Below the pieces are notes generated by a model. It was given only the letters and a program-made list of their open reading frames with translations, ran no database searches and had not been told where the DNA came from. Shown here piece after piece: positions 1-7,025 of a DNA stretch of 14,466 nucleotides. The position numbers were made by a program, and so were the translations under genes. Position 1 is the stretch's first letter. Each line of letters begins with the position of its first letter. The stretch comes from an uncultured Halomicronema sp. (GTDB lineage Bacteria > Cyanobacteriota > Cyanobacteriia > Phormidesmidales > Phormidesmidaceae): NCBI GenBank assembly GCA_937897665.1, contig CALCPB010000497.1, positions 1 through 14,466 of the forward strand. Reading direction: 5' to 3'.

Positions 1-71
1 GGCAGCGACAGCGGGGAATCCCCCGATCTGTAGCGCTACTTTGCAGAACTGGTATTACCTTAGGGTCAGGT

Positions 72-1481
72 GTGGCCCGCCAACTAACGCTACTTACTGC
101 TCTTCATGAGTTCACTAGAGTAATGCATGAGGCCCAGCCCCAAGGGGCGTTGATTCAAGCTCGATACACAATTTTGGATGTGCTGGGTCAGGGCGGTAGC
201 GGTCTTACTTACCGTGCTGAGGATACCGTCACCGGACGCTCAGTCGCGCTCAAAGAGCTATCACTCAAGGGGTTAAGTGATTGGAAGAAGCTAGAACTGT
301 TTGAGCGCGAAGCGCTGGTCTTAAAGAGTCTCGACCACCCGGCGATTCCTCAATATATCGACTTCTTTCATGTCGATACGGCAGACTACCGGTTGTTTTA
401 TATTGCTCAAGAAATTGCCGAGGGCCAATCGCTAGCAGAGTTAGTCGCAGCAGGAGAGCGCTTTTCTGAAGCAGAGGTGAAACGGATTGCTACCGAGGTT
501 TTGCAGGTGCTGCAATACATCCATCACTTAAATCCGCCTATCATCCATCGCGATGTGAAGCCCCAAAACCTGATTCGGCGGCAAGATGGACGCATTTTTC
601 TAGTGGATTTTGGCGCGGTGCAAATGGTTTATCGAGCTAGCACCACGATGGGTAGTACCGTCGTCGGCACCTATGGCTACATGGCTCCCGAGCAGTTTCA
701 GGGGCAAGCCTATCCCGCCACTGATTTATATGGCCTAGGCGCAACATTACTCAACTTGCTCACCCATCAAGATCCCGGTAGTTTGCCCCAAACCCGCCTT
801 CGGATTGATTTTCGCTCTCATGTCACCCTCTCTGACACCTTTGCTGATTGGCTAGATGACCTCCTAGAGCCATTGATAGAAGATCGCTTGGCATCAGCCA
901 GCGAAGCGATCGCCGCCCTGACTCAACCTCGGTCTCGCCGCAGATATACGGGTAATGGGCCAGTTGCCAGACCAGCGCCAGCCCTCAAAAAACCTTCCGG
1001 TAGCTGCGTTGAATTGACTCGCAACCCAGGGCATCTGTCCATTCGCATACCGCCCGTCGGCTTGCATGAAGACAATGCGGGCAGCGTATTTCATGCCATG
1101 TTTGGGATCGGCTTTGTTGTGTTGATGCTATTCGTAGGTGCCCCGTTTTTCTTTACCTTCATATCATTGACCATTAGTCTGAATTTCATCTGGCCATTGC
1201 TGTATGCTTTCGCAGGCAGAGTTGCCTTAGAAATTGACGGCGATCGCTTCACCTTGACCCGTCAATTCTTTGACTGGAAACGAAGCGAGCAAGGAGCAAC
1301 GACTGACCTCTATGGCGCTGAGATCGTGGCGACACGGAATAATTTTCAACGTTCCGCGAAGGTGATTTCCTTCTCCGATGGCGCTCATCAATTTGGCATG
1401 ACCCTCTCCACACCAGAGAAAGTCTGGCTGCTTTCTGAGATTGAAGCGTTCATTCAAGACCAAGCCAGGTTGAGTCGTTAG
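72..1481 (+). CDS. Serine/threonine protein kinase with C-terminal membrane domain
   Basis: Hanks-type kinase, 469 residues. Seen: glycine loop GQGGSG (about 39-44), ATP-anchoring Lys61 in VALKEL, catalytic loop HRDVKPQN (159-166), DFG (179-181) and APEQ (205-208). All the key catalytic residues are present, so it should be active. After a basic linker (about 285-310) come two strongly hydrophobic segments (about 340-361 and 362-382), then a soluble tail of about 85 residues. The kinase domain therefore probably sits on the cytoplasmic face of a membrane. Kinases of this build are common in cyanobacteria, and their substrates are mostly unknown. The start is GTG with AGGG six bases upstream. 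An in-frame ATG at 123 would give a more usual short N-terminus (MHEAQPQG...) but has a poor ribosome site. It stands alone: the next gene begins almost 500 bases downstream. Confidence 0.93.
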   Translation: MARQLTLLTALHEFTRVMHEAQPQGALIQARYTILDVLGQGGSGLTYRAEDTVTGRSVALKELSLKGLSDWKKLELFEREALVLKSLDHPAIPQYIDFFHVDTADYRLFYIAQEIAEGQSLAELVAAGERFSEAEVKRIATEVLQVLQYIHHLNPPIIHRDVKPQNLIRRQDGRIFLVDFGAVQMVYRASTTMGSTVVGTYGYMAPEQFQGQAYPATDLYGLGATLLNLLTHQDPGSLPQTRLRIDFRSHVTLSDTFADWLDDLLEPLIEDRLASASEAIAALTQPRSRRRYTGNGPVARPAPALKKPSGSCVELTRNPGHLSIRIPPVGLHEDNAGSVFHAMFGIGFVVLMLFVGAPFFFTFISLTISLNFIWPLLYAFAGRVALEIDGDRFTLTRQFFDWKRSEQGATTDLYGAEIVATRNNFQRSAKVISFSDGAHQFGMTLSTPEKVWLLSEIEAFIQDQARLSR

Positions 1482-1966
1482 ATTTGAATCAGACTGTAAA
1501 TATAGGGATGCATAGCTTACAGGAAGCCGCATCCTGCCAGTGGGGTCAGACATTCATGTATCTCACCTATTAGCAATGCCCGTCTGGCCAATCCCTCAAG
1601 CTGCTAGCACTGTCAGATCGTGGCGGCCAGAAAGCCGACTTCTTTAAGAAAAGTAAAGCCCTTGTCACGATGTTTGTTTCTATTGCCACGTAAGGCATAG
1701 GCGAAAGACAGTTACGAATTTGAGCTCAGTACTCGATGCCGCTCATTCCCCACTGTCCACAGCTTTGTCGTGGGTGTTGCCAATATTCTCAGTCCGGCTG
1801 AGACTTCATCTCTGAAAGCAAAGTCTTACCAGACCTTCTAGACCCTATGCATCGGCAAATGACCGCCCCGTCCTCATACAACACCAGTTAACTTTGACAT
1901 CGAACGACTGCGATGTCACACAACTGACTGCTGGTGACACATATCTGTAGGAGGATAAAAATCCCT
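1482..1966. other. Gene-poor intergenic stretch
   Basis: This stretch separates the kinase stop from the sigma-factor start. I see no convincing reading frame, tRNA or transposase remnant. It is more AT-rich by eye than the flanking kinase gene. Its only clear structure is the inverted repeat at 1895-1918, annotated separately. It presumably carries the promoter of the sigma-factor unit. Confidence 0.5.
1894..1918 (+). promoter_or_regulatory. Inverted repeat upstream of sigma-factor gene (candidate operator/promoter)
   Basis: Perfect 8-bp arms, TGACATCG (1895-1902) and CGATGTCA (1911-1918), are separated by 8 bases. The first arm overlaps TTGACA (1894-1899), a consensus -35 hexamer, although no good -10 box is seen 16-18 bases downstream. 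The repeat lies about 50 bases before the sigma gene's ATG. A dimeric regulator site or an alternative-sigma promoter element are both possible. The symmetry is seen directly and the function is inferred. Confidence 0.4.
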
Positions 1967-2569
1967 ATGCATAAGATCTACAAGCAGCTGGAATTGCTAC
2001 ATGAGGTCGTCAGTCGTTCACTATCACCTCAGGAGGTGGGAACTTCAAAAAATCTGATTTTTTTCATTCGGCGATCGCTGAATCAAATGGGCCTTTACCC
2101 GGAATGGCACGAGAGTGAAATTCTGATTGAGGCTTATTTAAGAGTCCGCCAGAAAGTCCTGGCTGGCCACGAAGTTCAAAAATTCCCCGCTTATCTCACC
2201 CGAGTTGCTCAGCTCATCATCTTTGAGAAGAGCAAACAACGAAAGCGCAACTACAGCATCAGTCAGAAGTTATCTCGGGCAGATGCAGAGGATGATAGTG
2301 CTTTTTCAGTTGATCACTCCTATACAGATGGCATCAACCCAGACACCATAGATACTCTGTGGAGTTCTTTCAAAGCACTATCAGAGAAAGACCAGGAAGT
2401 TCTCACTTTACGCATCGTCCATGGCTATTCTTGGAAAGAGGTGGCCTACACATTTGTCGAGTGGGGACTAGAATCTCACTACAGTGACTCTTTAATTCCC
2501 AAATTGAGAACACAAGGAAAAAGAGCACTTGAAAAACTTAGAAAAGGTGTTTTATCTGTCAATAACTAA
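1967..2569 (+). CDS. ECF-like sigma-70 family RNA polymerase sigma factor
   Basis: 200 residues. The N-terminal part (about 30-98) resembles sigma region 2: a helical core with a bulky hydrophobic/aromatic patch, ending in the basic run KSKQRKR. The C-terminal part (about 136-193) is a region 4 helix-turn-helix, with LSEKDQEVLTLRIVHGYSWKEVA followed by the basic helix around GKRALEKLRK. There is no region 1 or 3, so it is ECF-sized. The loop between the two region 4 helices (VEWGLESHYSDSL) is longer than in ordinary ECF factors. I chose the ATG at 1967 because AGGAGG (1949-1954) precedes it. An in-frame GTG at 1934 would place that Shine-Dalgarno site inside the gene. The 206-residue gene follows 69 bases downstream in the same transcription unit. 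The subgroup and regulon are unknown. Confidence 0.8.
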   Translation: MHKIYKQLELLHEVVSRSLSPQEVGTSKNLIFFIRRSLNQMGLYPEWHESEILIEAYLRVRQKVLAGHEVQKFPAYLTRVAQLIIFEKSKQRKRNYSISQKLSRADAEDDSAFSVDHSYTDGINPDTIDTLWSSFKALSEKDQEVLTLRIVHGYSWKEVAYTFVEWGLESHYSDSLIPKLRTQGKRALEKLRKGVLSVNN

Positions 2570-2638
2570 CTATCCCGATCAGGGAAGGAACATCGCAGAC
2601 AGCAAAGCAATTAACTAAAAAGGATTGGTGCAATTTTT

Positions 2639-3259
2639 ATGCGACCAGAAGAATCCCGTGACCTAACAGCCTTTCTAGAATCTGCCAATATCGAGTATAC
2701 AGAGGTCGTACAAGAGTATTACTACCTAGCAAAGCTGCCAGAACTCTCTACAGCTCAGGCGACTCGGCTAAATCAGATCCTCCGCATGGGGGAAGTCGAT
2801 GATACTCTTTGTTTTCTGATGAACGAGATTGATGAAATCACGTTTCAAGAACTGGGCTTTTATGAAGCAGAGGTGCAGCCCTATTTCGAAAATGAAACAG
2901 CTCGGATTCGAGAACATATCCTGAGCGAGAGTGAACGAAAGATTTTAATGAGCTTCTCGACCCCGAGGCAGCGAGAGCATGTGAGAAACTTAGGTGCCGC
3001 CCCTCGATATCCTAGGGTTGAAATGCTGTATGACTCAACTCAATCATTGCGATCTTCGCTGAACCGACAGCTATTTTTGGAGAGCGTACCGAACGTCGCT
3101 GAGTACAATACTCTGCAAGTACCCAGCACGGCACTCACCAGAAATCAGCAAAATACATCACAACTAGGGCGGTTCCTGCAGACTTTCTTCGTTGAGGAAT
3201 CTGTTTCATGGTTTACCCTCGCGGCGTTAGTTTGGATGGTTTGCATCATCCTTATTTGA
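2639..3259 (+). CDS. Tail-anchored protein of unknown family, downstream of the sigma factor
   Basis: 206 residues that I do not recognise. Residues 1-185 are hydrophilic, charged and mostly helix-forming, rich in Glu, Arg and Gln, with no cysteine pair that would suggest a zinc anti-sigma fold. Residues about 190-206 (WFTLAALVWMVCIILI) form a single hydrophobic segment that runs to the very end, so the protein is probably a cytoplasmic domain anchored by its C-terminus. It starts at ATG with AGGATTGG upstream, at somewhat long spacing. It directly follows the sigma gene and is closed by a strong terminator, so the two are very probably co-transcribed. Inference: membrane partners of ECF sigma factors are often anti-sigma factors, and this protein has the right position and topology. 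No anti-sigma motif is visible, so that role is a hypothesis. Confidence 0.7.
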   Translation: MRPEESRDLTAFLESANIEYTEVVQEYYYLAKLPELSTAQATRLNQILRMGEVDDTLCFLMNEIDEITFQELGFYEAEVQPYFENETARIREHILSESERKILMSFSTPRQREHVRNLGAAPRYPRVEMLYDSTQSLRSSLNRQLFLESVPNVAEYNTLQVPSTALTRNQQNTSQLGRFLQTFFVEESVSWFTLAALVWMVCIILI

Positions 3260-3279
3260 GATCTGTGAAGACAGCAAAC

Positions 3280-3331
3280 AACTTCAGAAAAAGGCTGCTC
3301 AGCGATTGCTGAGCAGCCTTTTTCTGAAGTT
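3280..3331. terminator. 24-bp perfect hairpin, bidirectional intrinsic terminator
   Basis: Arms 3280-3303 and 3308-3331 are perfectly complementary over 24 bp around the loop GATT. The GC-rich core GGCTGCTCAGC is flanked by an AAAAA/TTTTT tract inside the stem, so a U-run follows the GC core on either strand. It lies 20 bases after the stop of the tail-anchored protein gene and ends the sigma-factor unit. Confidence 0.88.
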
Positions 3332-3503
3332 TCACTGGACGATCAACTAGCCGATGAGTCGCGAGTTCAGGCAGAGTAGTCATCCCCAATCCACTGAAAG
3401 TATGACCGCATCTACTAATTTTATCGGTACCGCCATATCTCTACCGTCACAATATTTTTCCTAGGGACACGTATTAATAGGAATTCAAATAATATAGGTG
3501 ACT

Positions 3504-3710
3504 ATGTCATATACCATTCACGATACTCATCTTGATCTGCAGGTTTGTCCAAAATGTGGCAAGCAAGCACTGGCCCAACCAAAACACAATCATTATCGCT
3601 GTCTTTGGTGTGGCTTTGAGTCGGATGTTTCAGATAACGCTGTACGCTTCCCTTTGATTTTGTTCTTCATCCCCCTGGTGGCATTAGCTATTGTGCTCAC
3701 TCAAGGATGA
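3504..3710 (+). CDS. Small zinc-ribbon membrane protein, hypothetical
   Basis: 68 residues from the ATG at 3504. Seen: a four-cysteine zinc-ribbon pattern, CPKC (15-18) and CLWC (33-36), followed by a hydrophobic helix (about 49-66) ending TQG. The likely arrangement is a cytoplasmic zinc knuckle tethered to the membrane by one C-terminal helix. The ATG has AGG five bases upstream (TATAGGTGACTATG). A GTG six bases earlier would add two residues and overlap that site. The gene is monocistronic on the plus strand, downstream of the sigma-unit terminator and convergent with the M16 operon. Two neighbouring genes both encode proteins with a single C-terminal membrane helix, which may be coincidence. 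No function can be assigned. Zinc ribbons of this kind bind nucleic acid or protein partners. Confidence 0.65.
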   Translation: MSYTIHDTHLDLQVCPKCGKQALAQPKHNHYRCLWCGFESDVSDNAVRFPLILFFIPLVALAIVLTQG

Positions 3711-3817
3711 AGGGCCAGTCAACTTGGCTTTTTCTCAAACCTTCAGAACATTTAGATTGGTCGGTGAACAGTAATGATGAAGTGATGCTTCTCAGCTATG
3801 CCTGCAACAAGCAAGCT

Positions 3818-5074
3818 CTATAAATGAGGCCCTAAAACAACCGTAAATGGATCTTTCAGGTATTGCTGAGCCACCGTCTGAATCATGTCTTCTGAGACAG
3901 CGCGAATCATGTCTTGAAAGACCGCGTCAAACTCAACGCCGAGCCCAAGCACTTCGTACCAACCGAGCAGTTGCCCCAGCTGAGCATTAGTTTGCTTGCC
4001 CAAGGCATATTGGCCCAGCAGCTTATTTTTCGACGCCTGTAGTTCTGCTGCCGTCAGCCCCACTTTCCCCAGGCGCTCGATTTCGGAGCGCAGTCCCTCT
4101 AGGGCAATGGTCTGATTATCCGGTGCGGTGCCCATATGACCGACAAACTGCGAGAGACCCAACCGGGTCGGATAAAAGGCCGACACATCGTAGGCCAGAC
4201 CGCGCTTTTCCCGCAGTTCAACAAACAGACGACTGGAGAGGCCGCTGCCTAAATAGGTGCTGATGAGCTTAAGCGGCGCATAGGCGGCGTCTTTGACCGA
4301 GGGGGTTTGGTAGCCCACAATCACGACAGACTGGTTAGTTTCTTGAGCGATCGTGGTATGAGTGGCAGCGGTCGGTACAGCGGGATAGTCCAGTGGCGGC
4401 AGCGGGTGCGCGGGCCCCGCCCAATCGCCAAAATTCTGATCGGCCAGCGCGATCGCGACTTCAGTCGTGATGCGACCGGCGATCACCATGACGCAGTGGT
4501 CAGGCCGAAAATACGCTTGATGGGCCTCAACCAAATCATCGCGCGTTAGCTGAGTCACGGTCTCTTCAGTGCCGATACCAGGTAAGCCGTAGGGATGCTT
4601 ACCATACATTGCCGCTCGCAGCGCGTTATAGGCCACCGTAAAGGGCTGCTCTTGCATGGAGCGAATGCCCTGAAGCGTCAAGCGCTGCTCTAGACTCAAC
4701 TCGGCTTCAGCAAAACTAGGATAGCGAATGATTTCTGCGGCTAGGGCCAGCATGGGGGCAAAATCAGCCGACACCGTCTTTAAACTGACGAGGCTGTAAT
4801 CAGCGGAAGCATCACTGCCTAAACTGGCCCCGATCGACTCGACCTGCTCAGCAATCTCAAGGGAAGACAAGTGCCGGGTGCCCTTGGTTAGCAGAGAAGA
4901 CATCAGACTAAACAACCCAGCCTGCGATCGCGCCTCATGGCCAGTCCCGGCTTTGACCAGCAGCCGCGCCGAGACAATATCCGCCACCGGATTTTCGAGC
5001 ACAATGACCACGAGACCATTGTTGAGCACGCGGCGCTGGAGTAAAGGACGGTCAACGGGAGGGGATGAGGTCAT
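3818..5074 (-). CDS. M16 family peptidase-like protein, non-catalytic (zinc-free) subunit
   Basis: 418 residues with the two-lobed M16B fold: N-terminal lobe opening with LNNGLVVIVLENP and second-lobe motif SSRLFVELREKRGLAYDV (about 280-298), which carries the conserved Arg/Tyr residues used to bind substrate. At the place of the HxxEH zinc motif the sequence is SLMSS (56-60, just before TKGT), so both His ligands and the catalytic Glu are absent. Heterodimeric M16 enzymes, such as mitochondrial processing peptidase and bacterial two-gene M16 pairs, combine one zinc subunit with one such R/Y subunit. Its catalytic partner lies immediately upstream, so the two probably form a heterodimer. I chose the ATG at 5074. 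The frame stays open to a TTG at 5122, but those 16 residues look unlike the family N-terminus. Neither start has a strong Shine-Dalgarno site. Confidence 0.9.
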   Translation of the reverse strand: MTSSPPVDRPLLQRRVLNNGLVVIVLENPVADIVSARLLVKAGTGHEARSQAGLFSLMSSLLTKGTRHLSSLEIAEQVESIGASLGSDASADYSLVSLKTVSADFAPMLALAAEIIRYPSFAEAELSLEQRLTLQGIRSMQEQPFTVAYNALRAAMYGKHPYGLPGIGTEETVTQLTRDDLVEAHQAYFRPDHCVMVIAGRITTEVAIALADQNFGDWAGPAHPLPPLDYPAVPTAATHTTIAQETNQSVVIVGYQTPSVKDAAYAPLKLISTYLGSGLSSRLFVELREKRGLAYDVSAFYPTRLGLSQFVGHMGTAPDNQTIALEGLRSEIERLGKVGLTAAELQASKNKLLGQYALGKQTNAQLGQLLGWYEVLGLGVEFDAVFQDMIRAVSEDMIQTVAQQYLKDPFTVVLGPHL

Positions 5075-5186
5075 AATTTCAGCAATCAATTCTTTGCGAT
5101 AGGCCGTTCGGCACGCCGCCAACTGTCACCAGCGCCCCTCTCAAGATGCCTTAAAACTGCTCACTCTGTTGCACTAATTTGACGAG

Positions 5187-6455
5187 CTACCGCTCAGCCG
5201 TCGGCAAGAGGATCGTCGAAGCATAGGCATTGGGGGAGAGAAAACTTTTGGCCAGCGTGGTAATCGACGTGGGCGTATGGGCCTGAATGCGCGTGGGATA
5301 GCTATAGCTATCCGCTGCCGAGGCCACGACATCGTAATAACCATAGAGCCCTGCCAGCTGCCCTGGCGTTTCGGTCGAAAAGGCAAAGTCGTTAATCAGC
5401 AGGCGCTGGGCTCGTTCTAACTCAGCCGGTGAGACGGGCTGTAGCGCCAAAGTCGAGAGGCGATCGCAGATCAGCGCCTCCACCGCATCGACCCGATCAG
5501 GCTCTAGCCACGCCTGCAGCATAAACAAGCTACAGTCCCGCTGCAGCGAAAAGCTACCGCCAATATCGAGCACCCACTGCCGCTCTTCGCGCAGCTCCCT
5601 CACGAGGCGAGCGCTACGCCCCTCAGCCAACAGCGTCGCCAAAATATCCATGCCACAGGCCGCGTTGAGATCATCGACCCCCGGCCCTACCCAAGCCATC
5701 AGTAGCCGCGCCTGCTCTAGTCGAGGCACCCGCAAAACCTGACGCCGTACCCCCCACCAAGGCTGAATCTGCCCGGTCTGACGAGCCGGGCTAGCGACCG
5801 GAGCGGGAAATGAGCGAAACGTTTGTCGCACCAGGTCTAACGTCGGCTCGAGGGCGATGCCCCCGGTGACCACCACCGTCATGTTTGCTGGCTGGTAATG
5901 GGTTTGGTGAAACCGACGCATCTCGGCGGGCGATCGCTGCAGCAGCACTTCCTCAGTCCCCAAGACCGGGCGACCGTAGGCATGATCGGGAAACACCTGC
6001 TCCGACAATGCCTGAAAGGCAATCCAGTCGGGATCATCTTGAGCCTGGCGGATTTCTTCGAGCACGACCTGGCGCTCACGACCAAATTCGGCATCGGGGA
6101 TGGCCGCCTGGAGCACGAGTTCCGCCAAATCCGGCAGGGCCGTGGGTAACGCTTCCGCAGCTAAAGCCATATAGAAGTGAGCATAGTCATGACTGGTGGC
6201 GGCATTGCTAAAGCCTCCCTGCGTTTCAATCGCGTAGTCAAACATGCCAGGCCGCAGGCGCTGAGTGCCCTTAAACACCATGTGCTCTAAAAAATGAGCC
6301 ATGCCCATCCACTCCACGGGTTCGAGGGCAGCGCCCGCATCGACCCACACATCGGCAACGACCACAGGGGTGGCAGGCATGTGATGGTGCACCACAGTGA
6401 GCCCAGTTTCGAGCGGAGTAACAGTGGCCGGAAAGGTGAAGGGAGTAAAAGTCAA
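5187..6455 (-). CDS. M16 family zinc metallopeptidase, catalytic subunit
   Basis: 422 residues. Seen: the inverted zinc motif HFLEH (54-58), with Glu57 as catalytic base and His54/His58 as ligands, and the third ligand Glu134 in VVLEEIRQ, 76 residues after His58 as the family requires. The N-terminal lobe runs through about residue 210. The C-terminal lobe has GRSARLVRELREERQWVLDIGGSF. There is no signal peptide, so cytoplasmic degradation or processing of oligopeptides is the likeliest role. The start appears to be TTG at 6455: the frame is open for nearly 100 further codons without ATG or GTG, and the next ATG (codon 26) would cut into the first strand. No clear ribosome site is visible. 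It is first in a two-gene minus-strand operon, 112 bases ahead of the non-catalytic subunit. Confidence 0.92.
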   Translation of the reverse strand: MTFTPFTFPATVTPLETGLTVVHHHMPATPVVVADVWVDAGAALEPVEWMGMAHFLEHMVFKGTQRLRPGMFDYAIETQGGFSNAATSHDYAHFYMALAAEALPTALPDLAELVLQAAIPDAEFGRERQVVLEEIRQAQDDPDWIAFQALSEQVFPDHAYGRPVLGTEEVLLQRSPAEMRRFHQTHYQPANMTVVVTGGIALEPTLDLVRQTFRSFPAPVASPARQTGQIQPWWGVRRQVLRVPRLEQARLLMAWVGPGVDDLNAACGMDILATLLAEGRSARLVRELREERQWVLDIGGSFSLQRDCSLFMLQAWLEPDRVDAVEALICDRLSTLALQPVSPAELERAQRLLINDFAFSTETPGQLAGLYGYYDVVASAADSYSYPTRIQAHTPTSITTLAKSFLSPNAYASTILLPTAER

Positions 6456-6735
6456 AGGAGAGGTTTGAACCGACAGGATAAAGTTTGAGACCGACTGCGA
6501 GGACTGTGGCGCTCGGCAACCCGTGGGGCGATAACAACCGCAGCGAGTCCTCCAAAAGAGTGGCTACAACCCATCTGCAAGTCGTGAGTGAGGTAGAAGC
6601 AGCTTGAGCGCCGATAGAAGCGGAATTTGCCCCCTTAACCGTGCGTTCACCGCTAGCCTACCGGATCTTATTCTTTCGCGATAGGGCAGCGGGCGGCTCT
6701 TCACCCTTATTTAAGAAAACGCTGCCGCCATAACA

Positions 6736-6768
6736 AAATCCCCCTCGGGTCGAGCCCGAGGGGGATTT
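6736..6768 (-). terminator. Intrinsic terminator of the 6S RNA (purK-6S unit)
   Basis: Perfect 14-bp stem, AAATCCCCCTCGGG (6736-6749) with its complement (6755-6768), and a 5-base loop. On the minus strand the GC-rich stem is followed by ATTTTGTT. It begins within a few bases of the 3' end of the 6S RNA, so it ends that transcript and any purK read-through. Confidence 0.85.
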
Positions 6769-6770
6769 CC

Positions 6771-6960
6771 AAAGATGTTCACCGCAGCGCCGTCTTACCT
6801 CAGTTTCCGACCTGGTAGAACCAGGTGGGAATGCTGGCGCCCATTTAAAGTTTCCGAGTACAAGCTCGGTTTACTGCCACGGGCACAACGTGATTCCCTT
6901 GCAAGACAAAGCATAGATCGACAAACAGTATTGGCAGTCACCAACGCCGTAGTGAATCTC
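6771..6960 (-). ncRNA. ssrS: 6S RNA (cyanobacterial 6Sa)
   Basis: Regulatory RNA of about 190 nt that binds the housekeeping RNA polymerase holoenzyme by mimicking an open promoter; cyanobacterial genes are also called ssaA. The minus strand folds into the diagnostic rod. The closing stem pairs 6942-6956 with 6778-6792 (14 of 15 positions, including G-U), extended by AAGA/TCTT. Next is a large central bubble whose 3' side carries the small hairpin 6810-6815/6821-6826 (ACCTGG/CCAGGT). An upper stem pairs 6893-6898 with 6827-6832 and 6881-6886 with 6837-6842. The tip is CCGAG/CTCGG (6854-6858/6865-6869). Known 6S RNAs are about 185 nt, and from memory the cyanobacterial gene commonly lies next to purK, as here. 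Promoter and terminator flank it exactly. The ends are good to a few bases. A small plus-strand reading frame across it is a by-product. Confidence 0.85.
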
Positions 6961-6965
6961 TTGTC

Positions 6966-6996
6966 ATCATAACCAACTCTGCCCCGGCGATCGCAA
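6966..6996 (-). promoter_or_regulatory. Promoter of the 6S RNA
   Basis: On the minus strand, -10 box TATGAT (6966-6971) and -35-like TTGCGA (6991-6996) are separated by 19 bases. They lie between the purK stop and the 6S RNA. The -10 position predicts transcription starting at about 6959-6960, at the foot of the 6S closing stem. The spacing is slightly long. The RNA can therefore be made independently of purK. Confidence 0.6.
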
Positions 6997-7025
6997 GGGG
7001 ATGCCGCAAATTATTTGGCCGGAGA

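Noticed and set aside
1482..1933. Possible decayed insertion sequence after the kinase gene
   Set aside because: No terminal inverted repeats, target duplication or transposase motif could be found in any frame.
6271..6555. Cysteine-rich 94-codon minus-strand frame over the start of the catalytic M16 gene
   Set aside because: It overlaps the M16 coding sequence in another frame. The Cys/His richness is a by-product of that gene's codons.
6775..6972. 65-codon plus-strand reading frame
   Set aside because: It lies almost exactly on the opposite strand of the 6S RNA. The structured RNA on the minus strand explains the sequence, and the protein resembles nothing.
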